This document shows, piece by piece, positions 12,970-24,200 of a stretch of DNA of 64,000 bases (position 1 is its first letter; each line of letters begins with the position of its first letter). Source of the stretch: Apostichopus japonicus (taxonomy: Eukaryota > Echinodermata > Holothuroidea > Aspidochirotida > Stichopodidae); NCBI RefSeq assembly GCF_037975245.1, contig NC_092572.1:25753489-25817488 (forward strand), in the 5' to 3' direction. The notes beneath the pieces are model-generated. The model was not told where the DNA came from. It made no database searches and was given only the letters and a program-made list of their open reading frames with translations. Both the position numbers and the translations under genes were made by a program.

Positions 12970-13080
12970 ATACCAATCAAACGCACTAGTAACAACCATA
13001 ACAAGTAAACTGTCGCCTATTAGTATTTTCCTTATAGTTTGAGTTAGTAAAGTTAGCCCTAACGCACTACCGTATAGATA
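12970..13080. repeat. Dispersed repeat, copy at 13.0 kb
   Basis: CAAACGCA(C/T)TAGTAA...ACCATAAC...CTTATAGTTTGAGTTAGT...GTTAGCCCTAACGCACTACCGT recurs at about 17225-17330 with few changes. It may be a fragment of the same composite element as the SINE there. Confidence 0.7.
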
Positions 13081-15810
13081 CTTGCCACTGCTTGTGGTTG
13101 ATGCTAGTTTGAATTCATAGAAACAAGCTCCAGTGCAGCACACACTACTTTAGATACGAGTACATTGTAATAACGCATTACAGTAATATAATGTTGCAAG
13201 CGCATGCACGACCCACGACCCACCACAAGATTGTGACAATAATTGCAGTAACCACTCATTTATTTCTCTCTCAAAAGCAAAGAAAGTAATTATGACGCTG
13301 GAAGGATGCAATATCATAAAAATATGTGAGCAAATGAAGCACAACTTGACAAGAGGCAGATTGAGTCATAGGCAGTGTTAACACTGTGTCTTTTGCTAGC
13401 TTTGATCAACATAACACGCAACCTTGAACCAGTCAGACGTTTGGGAGGTTACGGTTGGTCAGAATTACTGTATAGTGTGATCAAAATGCAGGCAATGTAC
13501 TATTTGACTACGATAGACTCAGTTGTGGCGGGAGTCATTCATGATATGTTGGATTGCCGGATCAGACTTAACAGTATGTGTTGCTTTCATTATTCGATTT
13601 TTAACGTTGTATTTTCTTGTACCATACTTAGATTTTATAGTCTAATGTGATTCTTGTTATGATTTTATCACAGACAGGTATATCAATGGTAAGTCAGCAG
13701 AACGGCACTATGGGAGGGATTGTCATATTCACCTGATAGAGAACTAAATGATTTTGATGTTGTTGGCAATGTTGATTATTGTCAAACGTAGTGATGTATA
13801 AGCGAGTCTGTCACTAACTCGAAGAAAAAACTCGTGCGTTTCAATAGTTACAAGGTGGACTATATAAGTAGAATAGGATGTTAGTTTTCAAGGAAATATC
13901 AATTGCTAACATCCGTTCATTTGATTTATCAAATGGGATTTACAAGTATTGCCAATATTCTATCGAACGATTCAACAACAAATAAGGAATGAACAGCTTC
14001 AGTTAACGATACGGGCTTGCGATTTAATTAGCAAGATTTCGAGACATTGTAATTCTCTGTTGTAATTCCGTTGCTGTTTGCATGTTTGGTTTTTATTAAG
14101 AAGAGATAATTTGTAAAAAGGGTTCATATATAAGGAACTAGTCTGTGACGTGCGCAGGATTCCAAACGTTGAGAAGGGAGGAGGGGTGGCTTGAGCCTCT
14201 GAATTTCCCTCAACTGATTGAACCTTTATGAAAGAGCCAGGGGTGCATCCAAGATTTTGTGGAGGAGGGGTGTAGCCGTGAGGTCGTTGAATCGATTCCT
14301 ATATAGATATGTCTTGGAGAGAGAGAAGGCCAAAGCTTGTATATCAAAATGTGCACTATGATGCTAATTTTAGAGTGTAAAATGTGTTCTATAAGTATGG
14401 CTTAACGCAAGATTGCTCTGCAGTGTATTTGTGTGTGAGGTTCTGGGGACGGTGTGTTTACCAATGTACACCTCTGGATACCCAAATGCACATGGGGTCT
14501 ACATTCTTCCCCGCCTCTTTGTAAAAAAAAAAAATCTTCCGACTGTAATGGTAGAGGTCATGGACCACCCCCACCCCCACCCCCACTTATTAGTCATCAC
14601 TGAGACAGACTATGGACTCACGTACATTAACTATATTAACATATATATTAACATATTAACATCGCTAAGGATTTCTAATTTGTTTACAATGTTTCTTCAG
14701 ATAAGTATCATAATAAACCATGCATTTTTATTTTTATAAATGACATGAATTTTCATTTAGAGGTTCCGTGGTATGCATTGGTTGAAAAGACAACCTTCTA
14801 TTTTAAAACCGAATTTTGCGTTTGATTTGTTACAACCTGATGGGATCATACCAACCCAATGAGAGAGATACTATATAGTAACATAATATGTTGCTTGTTC
14901 AAGCAAGCTTGTAGCATGCAGACGCCGCGTGACGGATAACATATGTCTTTTACATAAAACATTAGCAAATTACATTAACATGCATGGTAGTTGTCGAGCA
15001 CAGAGTCTTTTGGATTTGGTATATTAAACGGTTAATGACGCGTTTGACTAATGAAAGATCAACATGTTCTATGAATCCTACAGGTAAAAACAAAACAAAA
15101 TGGCCGTTCAATTCCTACACAGGTATTTTCAGTTGTGATATAGAAGTGCATTGACAGTTATTGTGTTATGATGTTGCTCTATTTGATATATGGACTATAT
15201 AGACTACTACTACAGTCAATAGTTTTGTGTTATGTTCACATCAATGTAGGTGCAGTTGGAACCCTGGATAACCGAGGCCAAACCAACAAAGTGAAAAGCG
15301 AAGAAAACACAACATTTCACAGCCTGTTTCCAATTATAGCAACACGCCCCTTTTTGGCAAACTACATATACAAAAGGTATTGTACAACGTGCAATGAATT
15401 GCTTCCAATGACTTACACAATAACTTCGTCATTATTTATTACAGTCATTTGTAACTGACATGTTCTTCCGACCGTATGGTAGCTATCACATGCAAATTCT
15501 TACCACCATGAATATTTAGAGTTTGAGCTGGCAAGGTCGAAGTTTAGAATTGGCATACTGCCCAATCCATTTACCAGCACTCGCTGTAACTTGCGGGAAT
15601 TTGTACAACGCATTAGATTACATTCAAGCTTTAAGATTATTAAAGTATCAGTAATTTATTTCATTATCTTCAACATCCAAGCATCCATAAAATGATGATG
15701 ACAGAAAAATATAACACACAACCAGGTCGAATTAGGTGAACATTGTGACAATGGTTCAAATTCCATACGGATTGACACAACTCTAATTGTGCTATAGTGC
15801 CAAATATGTG

Positions 15811-15811
15811 C

Positions 15812-15865
<54 letters not shown>

Positions 15866-15887
15866 GTATGTGTGTGTGTGTGTATAT
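15811..15887. repeat. (TA)n(TG)n microsatellite
   Basis: A TA run with one TATG interruption, followed by a short TG run (TGTGTGTGTGTGTG). Confidence 0.95.
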
Positions 15888-16808
15888 CAACATCTCGATG
15901 TAGTAAAACTGGATACAACTATGACCAGGATGTTGAGAACAGCTTCCTTATCCATCGTTTCAAAATAACATTTCATCTGGACTATATCCAATTAGTTATG
16001 AAAAGCTTCAGCCATGTTCAGCCAAATTGAAGCGCATCCAATCATCCGTTTCTAGAGGATAAGTAAAGCACAACGCAAAGTATGACATATTACAGGAACA
16101 TACTGGTACTCCGTACGATATCAATGTGCTATTTGATATGACTGAGACAAAAGGTAAACGCTGGATGATCGTCAAGGAAATAACCTTAAACACGGCAGTA
16201 AAGTCAATTAGTTAAAGAAAAAAGTTGATGAAACAATCTTAACAGATTTGAAATAACATTTCCTACCCATATTGTCATTTTCATAAGCATTCTGTGAATT
16301 GACATCATCACAAAATGTAGTCACAAAGTGCCACATTTCTTGCAGTTTAATGCGACATGAGCCTTCATTTAAAATCTGTGCGTTGCGCAGGAACTTTAGT
16401 TCGGAGGTCGGAGGATTAATGTGATGTTTGTGTTCTCTTAAGAATATAAAGAAATGAACAATGTTTTCCATTAATATTGAAATTATATTTGAAGGATACC
16501 TTTTTTTATTCTCTGAAAAGAAGGTCACTATCAATGTGAGTCTGCTGTATATTAAATTTACTATTATCACGCAATAAATGGTAACCTACCCAGCAATACA
16601 AGTAGGTCCAAACTTTTTGATGCCAAACTCAACCAGAGTTAAGGACAATATTTCTACCTTTTTAACCGTTGTTATCATGTTGCTACATGCGTTAGGAGTA
16701 CCTAATTTTCATCACTTTCTACATTTACCGTAGTTACTTACATACACCTGGGAGATTTCACACCATCCCTCATAACTGACGTATGAGTTAGCTTGTTGTC
16801 TGTATTGA

Positions 16809-17040
16809 GAGCGAGGTGGCCAATTGTCTAAGGCGTCGGACTTGTGATCCAAGGATTGCTGGTTCGATTCCTTCCTAGTTCATTACGTTGTGTCCTTGGC
16901 CAAGATGCGCTATCTCAATTGCCTCTCTCCGTCCAGGGGTTAAATAGGTAACCTGTGAGGTTACTTGTCATTGGGCACAGTATATAACTGCATCCGACTG
17001 GAGGGTTGTCTCTGGGACAGGTTATCATTGACCAAGGGTT
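16809..17040 (+). mobile_element. tRNA-derived SINE, family 2
   Basis: The head 16809-16880 has an A-box-like GTGGCCAATTGTCTAAGGCG and a B-box GGTTCGATTCC spaced as in a tRNA gene. The acceptor arm does not look pairable, so it is a SINE head rather than a working tRNA gene. The body continues through CCTTGGCCAAGATGCGC and GGGCACAGTATATAACTGCATCCGACTGGAGGG. Confidence 0.75.
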
Positions 17041-17053
17041 GTGTAATGTCTGT

Positions 17054-17646
17054 TCACACCGACATCATGCATGAATACACGTCAATGCATCTGGTTATTG
17101 TAAATTATTTACACTAAAACAGGTTTACGGAATAAATATGGTCTTTTCAAACTAAGGTGTGATCAGTCTACAGGTAATTGAATAGAAAAAATGCTTTCTT
17201 TAGTGCTTTGCTTCGATTATATACCATTCAAACGCATTAGTAATAACCATAACAATAAACTGCCGCATATCAGTATTTCCTTATAGTTTGAGTTAGTTCA
17301 GTTAGCCCTAACGCACTACCGTTTAGGGTGTCATTGGGCGCAGTATATAACTGCATCCGACTGGAGGGACTGTCTCTGGGAAAGGTTATCATTGACCAGG
17401 GGTACTATAACGTTTATAAAGCGCTTGGAAATCTATATTAATATATCAATTGAACATTAGTATTTTAAAGTGAATGTAAATCAATAGCTGACCTTCACCT
17501 TATACAACACAATTTTCACACCGACATCCTGCATGGATACACGTCAATGCATCTGGTTATTGTAAATTATTTACACTAGAACAGGTTTACGGAATGAATA
17601 TGGTCTTTTCAAACTAAGGTGTGATCAGTCTACAGGTAATTGAATA
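17054..17646. repeat. Interspersed duplications of SINE tail segments
   Basis: The roughly 130-bp segment 17054-17184 (TCACACCGACATC...GGTAATTGAATA) recurs at 17516-17646 with only a handful of differences. The roughly 75-bp SINE tail at 16965-17040 recurs at about 17325-17402. Between them sits the dispersed repeat also seen at 12970-13080. The order suggests nested or repeated local duplication. Confidence 0.75.
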
Positions 17647-18104
17647 TAATAAATTGCGCTCTTTATTACTTTGCTTCGAAACACAGGGTTTAAAATCACT
17701 TGGTTGGAAAAATACATGTCTTACTTTTATTCAATCTAATTTGGAATTCACCATGATCATACGCTATCATATTGAGTTAATTTTCATATTTTCTTAATAC
17801 TAATGAATGTTTCTATCCCTGCTGAGTCATTGGCTTGACTAATTGTTTCACTCATGATCGTAACGTGTGATTCATGATAACTTTAAAAATGTCTGAGAGA
17901 CGAAATGTTGAAATCTCACAAGTCTTTTCTACTTGAACCCTAACATTCGAATACTGATTAATGCTACAAGAATGCTTTAGCTTGATCCATTTTATACCTT
18001 TTTGAGAAAATACTTGGTTGGTTAGATTTATGGACCAATGGTTTCAAAGAATGTTTTCATGTCAAGTTAATATACTTCGTTTCTGCTCCACTTGAGATAG
18101 CAAT

Positions 18105-18254
18105 ATGGTGGTTCCCCAGGAAGGTACTCTGCTCAGCTGGGAGGACACACAGAAATACGCTGATCATGTGAGAAAACAAGGCGTCAAACAGTTTATCAGA
18201 ATATATCATAAGGTGAAGGATAGATCCTGCAAAACATTCAAGTGGGGAGATGAG
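18105..18254 (+). CDS. GCLC: GCLC-like A, exon 1
   Basis: Fifty codons from ATG to GATGAG|gtaggt, phase 0. LSWEDTQKYADHVRKQG and YHKVKDRS match the family N-terminus. It ends WGDE, the first of the metal-binding glutamates (E50 in human numbering). Confidence 0.92.
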
Positions 18255-21200
18255 GTAGGTAGAAATAACCCTCTTTACAGTCGCCCACTTCTTTATTAGT
18301 GTCTGCTTTGCTCATTAGTTATACCTAGTAGGATTAATATTCGTCATAGGGTTGTGAATGAGTGGAATGGTTTGCCTGAGAAAGTTGTACTTGTAAGTAG
18401 TGTCAATGGGTTTAAGAATGCTTTGGACAAGCATTGTAATAGGGTCTGAGTGTTTTTGGCTTCAGTTTCTTTCTCTCTATAGGGTCCTTGATGGGGACTT
18501 AAGTGTCCCTCCTGATCCTTTTTTCTACTAAACTAAACTAAGATCCGGTTGTTCGGAAGAAACAAGAGATGTGCAATATACCGATGGAAACTTATCAGCA
18601 AATTTACAACAACGAACTGACTAAGGAAAAGTTTGAAAAGGCACTTTAAGCCTTCTCCATGAAAGGAATGGAGCAGTCATAAGCTTCACTTTATTTGTAA
18701 CTTCGCCAGAGTGAATAGATACAAGACTAGACTATACAATAATTGACGACTTATAATTTGGGAAGGATGAAAAAAAATCGTCATATTGGCCAAAAATTAA
18801 CAAACTCATAAGAGTATTATTGCCTTACAAAATTGTCCATTTTTGGCCAAAAATGAATGTTTTCAATAAAAATGTCAGGATGTATACCACAGATTCCCAG
18901 CACTCAGAAGGATTAACAAAAAGTCGTCATTTTGCATTCAATAACGACAATTTCCATTCAATAAAGTTACGAACACGACTGGAAGCGTTATTGTCCAGTC
19001 ATTTCCGTAATAACGCTAGTGATAATCATTTATTTTACCGTCAAATTAATGTCAGACATGTTACATATGGTATGAATCAGAAATAACATGTTTCAAAATG
19101 TTACTTGCAATGTTATGTGTTCTAGTTATGTCTTCCTTCAGATAGAACACATGCTCATCAGCTTGGATCATTCTGAGAGGAAAGCCTTCCTCCTCTTGAA
19201 CAATATGGATGTTATTCCCCTGGTGCAAAAGTCAGCTTCTAAGGATCCAGGGTAAGGAATTCGTCTCGTCTTTTTCAAACTCAGACTTAGTATACTAGTC
19301 TCCAAATAGTCTCAGATAGATAAATAAAGACAACTTAAGGACAATTGGATGTGTTCTGTTACGTTAAAGTAACAAAGGTAAGCACACTATAAGGAAAAAA
19401 TAAATTGAAATGAACATGTGATAGCTCAGCAAAGAACATGATACGGACGTTATTCGACGGAAATATTTCTTTTCACTTGCCCTTAATTATGTTCTGTTAT
19501 ATAAGACTTCATTAGCTATGTTGAATATCTTTCTATGAACAATATGAATGTGTTGTTTATTCCAAATTAGTTTATTCCTGCGGTATGAATTTAAGTAACG
19601 CGTCTCGATAACATCTAATCATATTCACCTTCTTGCAGCTTCTATTGTATTTACCATCTAATCTCTAGCATGTGATGATGCAAGTGTTAACGCATGGTTT
19701 GTCACAACAAATTTATTTTTGGTCAATGTTTTATTGTTGTTACCTTATTTAAGCTATATCTAATATGGATATGGAACCCGACATTCCTTTTACATATCCC
19801 TAAATTAAAGTACTGGTAAGTTCCCGGGCTTCAAACAAGCATTATGCTGACTGGCTTCAGAGATTGCAGACTATAAATAAATTGTAGAATGTTGTTACAA
19901 CCAGATCATAGCCAGATATGGGGCGCATCAGTAATGCACACTGCGATTATTAGTTTGAGGGCTCAGTGATAAAAGTAAAACTTAATCTCATCTATTTACA
20001 GTGAAACTTTTAAACAAACATATTATGTAGTACAAGGTTAGAATGGTTTTAAGTTAACATTTACAAACAACAGCAATTACAATAAGCACATTCAAACTTG
20101 TCGAATGCACATAACTACACACTGTACATAATCCATTACATTGCTTAAATTATGATTTACAGCGCTAAATTAACTGTTTTACTTCGCCATGCCCACTTCC
20201 ATGAATACGCCATAAGCATAAACATATAATAACATATTTCATAGTCCCCATGTTGAAATGCCATACGAAACAGCCGATACTCATAGCTAGTACAGCAACT
20301 ACTGTTCATGTGCCACAACCGTGCATCAGTAATTACTACTTTGTGTTCGTAACACGGTAACATGTGTTACAGGACATGAACAGTAGTTTTTGTACTAACT
20401 ATGAGTATCGGGTGCACGTAATGATTTCTCATAACTAACTTGAACACTGTATCTTCAGGTTCTGTGGAGAATATGGCTCTTTTTGGGTGACGGAACAACC
20501 AGCACATCTCATAGAAAGTACCCCAGGGAAACCATTTGAGCTTGATGGTACGTCATTAACTGCTGTCGAAGCTAATATGAAGCTTCGGTAAGTACGGATA
20601 ATGAGTTATCACAAACGCTTTTCATGTAGTGGTACAAACACATTACCTTATGTACGAAATTGCCATTCAATGATCAAACACTGTTGGTTATTTTACATTT
20701 GACTTGTGATATGCTGATGTCATTTGCTTTAAGCAATGCTCAAACTAATTGTTCAAGCATCTTTTAATATTTACTTGGGAGTCGGTACAGTAATAATAAC
20801 AATTGAGAGAAGGCGTAACTTGCGTTATTTATGAATACGTTACCTAATTCACCTTTTGGTCTCAACGTAATTGACGTCGTGTTTCAGCTTACTCTACTTT
20901 AATACTAAAACATACTTACGCTGATAGGCAAGTTGTCTTCACCTGCCCTTATGCTTTGACGAAAATCCTGTGGCTTCTTGAGGATCGAACTTGATAGTAA
21001 GAAAACCCACTTAGGCAATGGCGGTAATACTTGGATCAAAACATTCCACGACACAGCAGAAATGTTCATTTCAAAATACCTAGGTGTCATGGGTTCCGTG
21101 ACACTAATTTTATCTAATTTTATGTTAATTGAGTATGTACATATGAGTATGTATGAGTATTTATTAGTATGTATGAGTATGTATGAGTATGTATATATGA

Positions 21201-24200
21201 GTATGTATATATGAGTATATGAATATTGTGTATGTAGGCCTATATTCGAACACAACGCAGTTATTTGATGATGTCGACTACAGCATGTGTATAATTATAA
21301 ATGATGAAATAACTTCGAAGTACTTGCTAAAGTCAGCTAGCTTTCTTAACTATGAATAAATTGCAAAATCCCTTTGAAAGTTCTAAGTACTCTTACAATA
21401 TTGGCAAAATAAAACCATATATTTGGAGCTCATGTGTTGAAAGTTCTCATTGTGTCCGTGGAACTTGTCGCTTCCAGCTTCCTAGTGTGCCGATAAAGGC
21501 GACAGTATTGTCAAAGAACAGTTCACGTTTTGTTCACGAATTGTTCTGAACTTGTAACACAAAATGATATGAACATATGACCTTCATTATTACTTTCTTC
21601 TGGTTGGCCGCATGTGTACATTCATTCACCACAGGAGTGGCCATAGCATGGATTTGCGAATGTAGAACTAATTTTAAATCAAACAGCTCACAATGTGAAT
21701 TACGTAATTGGCTACATCCATTGCAATACGGAAGAGCATTGATGAAGCTAATTAATATGTCAATCAAGGGACATTGGGGATACGTCACAGTTAATGAAAA
21801 TTAATTAAGGTCTATCTTAGTTTACATTAACTCGTTTTCTAAACGACTAAGCAGCAGCTTCAGAAAGGATATTCATAGTTGATATAACACATAGGTTATT
21901 TTTTAATATATATTCTTGTTAATATAATTAAAAAAATCATATTTTACACTTATTATGTTTTGTATTATGTATGGAAATATACTTTATTAACCGTTTAGTA
22001 TACGTTCAGTAATTATATCTTCTTGTTTTCGATATCATCCTTAGCCGGAAACAGATCAACAGTGTTCTAAGAAGTCATCACGGACGATTGGATGCATGTT
22101 TGACCCTTTCATCATTTCCAAGGTTTGTTTCAAAATGGACCTGATGTGGTAACCATTCTTTCATTAGGAATTCATCTGATCACCTATAACGCCCCCATGT
22201 GCACTCCTGCATAAGATATTCCAGCCTTCATACCACATTCCACTGATATAATCACAATAATTAAAATTATCGGGCAGTTATGTTTACAAGGCTTAAACGA
22301 CCACAAATGTGCGAGTAGCCCGCAGCTTTCACGTCGGGTGGCTTACAATTCAATATTTAACAACTCAAATTTGCAATCTTTTTAATTCAGAAAGTCATTT
22401 CAGATGGGAAAACCATAGATTGCTCTTGGATGAAAACCCACATTTACTATGACCAGGCCAGGGATCGATCCCCCAACCTCCCGATTGCTAAGCCCCATTG
22501 TATTTCAAATGCCGCTGCCTTTAATATACTCAGTTCATTGCACAATGTTTCCAATAACACTGTATGTCGACGACTATCTATTTAACTTTGCTACATGTTC
22601 GATTTAGTTTGAAGGAGATCCTGCTGGGGTCGAAACAACACACACTCTATCGTTAATACTTATATCATTTTATCATTCCCTTTATTATTGCTTGACATTT
22701 CAATTATCAATTGGCGATGACCAATTTAGAACTCTTTAGATGAACAAAAAACCCACAATAAGTGATACCAGATCTTTGGATTCAGTGACAATTTTATTTC
22801 AATTTCAGAAATGGTTGCAAAGGTGCGCGGATACCAAGAAACCACGTGAATTCTCCGACATCTGCTTTACAAGACCTCATCATTGCAACAGAAGAACTGA
22901 TTTGCCCATTTCCACGTTACGGGTAAACCATAAAGATAACTTTGTCACATGCACAGTTGAAACTAACTCAACAAATAACTGCATAAAAGTACACTGAAAA
23001 CTTAAATTGGTTCACCGACTAACATAACGTTAGTCCATCTGGTGCCTCTCCCGACTAACATAGCCTTAGTCAGTTGCTATACCGACTAATTTATTCCTTA
23101 GTCAGTTGGATTTCTTACTCGGTCATCTTAGTCCGTCAGCTTAGTCGATCAACAATTTCTTAGTCGGTAAATGTATATTAGTCAGTTACATTAGTTGGTG
23201 ACATTAGTCGGTCTTTACCGACTAGTTTATATGAGCCACCGACTAGTTTATAGCAGGTTTTACATTAGTCAGGATGGTGCCTCTCCCGACTAACCTTTCT
23301 TAGTCGGTATCGACTGACTAGTTGCACTGACTAGAATCACTGAAAGAATTAAACCCGACTAGTTTCACTGACTAGCATCACTGAAAGAAAAGAGAGCAGA
23401 AGAAACACAAATAATGTGTACGTTGGCAGTATTTATTTCTGATAAAACTTCTGATGTCTACGAAGGCTGACTTTCGACAGATAGAGAAGACATCACTGTA
23501 AACAAAAATCTGAAAATATGATTTTATTCCAACAAAGTTAAGACAGGTTAATGGATCAAACATAAATCGCAAAAGTATAGCACTGCACAATAATGCAAAG
23601 TTGAATCTTGGGCAAGGGTTCCTCATGACTTTCGTTTTAAAGTGGGACCCCAAATCGACACCAGATAAGTCTTCACGAACAAAAAGTGTTTCTCTTAACT
23701 ACAAATGGCCTCCCACTTGTCTTCAGGAAGCCAAAATCTGCACCATTATTGACCTGTGAACAGAAAATATGATATACAGCACATGATAACTCACATTATC
23801 ATAAACATACATTTACATTAAAATTTTATAACATATTGGGAGGTATACATTTAAATCTAGGTCCCTCAAATTATAAGCCAGGAATAGCAGCTTTACCAAA
23901 TAATTATTAGCTTTGCACAGCATAACACCAAGTCATTTTTCAAAGCTTAATAATTATGTTAATCATGTTAATAATGATCCCAATAGACCGGGAGCCCAGA
24001 GGGTTTGGTTAGCTGGGAAGGTAACCAATTGCCTTGTACATCACAATGTTCACAGTGCATTCCTGTATATGAAACCAGACGACTGGCAAACCGACTGTGT
24101 GGGTGTGGCTGGGAGAGCAATTTTAAAGTCACCTGATAGCTAACCTAGATCAGTTTTCATGGTAACACATCAAAGTAAGAACAATGTGTCAGGTATGGCC

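Larger units (their letters stand above)
8180..18104. other. Intergenic spacer, repeat-rich
   Basis: About 9.9 kb between the Death-domain gene and GCLC-like copy A with no gene I can support. It holds a 75-bp hairpin (9015-9089), (TA)n tracts (11524-11574, 15811-15887), a SINE with duplicated tail segments (16809-17646), and a 12.97-13.08 kb segment that recurs at 17.2-17.33 kb. Open frames of 60-120 codons (for example 8782-8994 minus, 13375-13650 plus, 16208-16570 minus) show no domain and no supported splicing. Confidence 0.55.

Noticed and set aside
13375-13650. Plus-strand frame with NLEPVRRLGGYGWSELLYSV and a possible donor at AACA|gtatgt
   Set aside because: No acceptor or partner exon that fits, and no recognisable family.
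16809-16880. Possible tRNA gene
   Set aside because: As above: tRNA-like promoter boxes but a SINE body continues and the acceptor arm is unpaired.
20459-20587. An 8-residue insertion between E96 and E103 (EYGS...ESTPG)
   Set aside because: First impression from the upstream EYGS; a gapless alignment from Trp93 places both glutamates at normal spacing, so the EYGS is coincidental.
22740-22997. 85-codon open frame over GCLC-like A exon 5
   Set aside because: Out of phase with the flanking exons; the correct frame aligns with copy B and human GCLC.
23378-24143. Small frames inside transposon copy 1 that recur in copy 2 (53822-54606)
   Set aside because: Conserved only because the elements are near-identical; no Met-initiated domain or transposase motif. 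Not called as genes.
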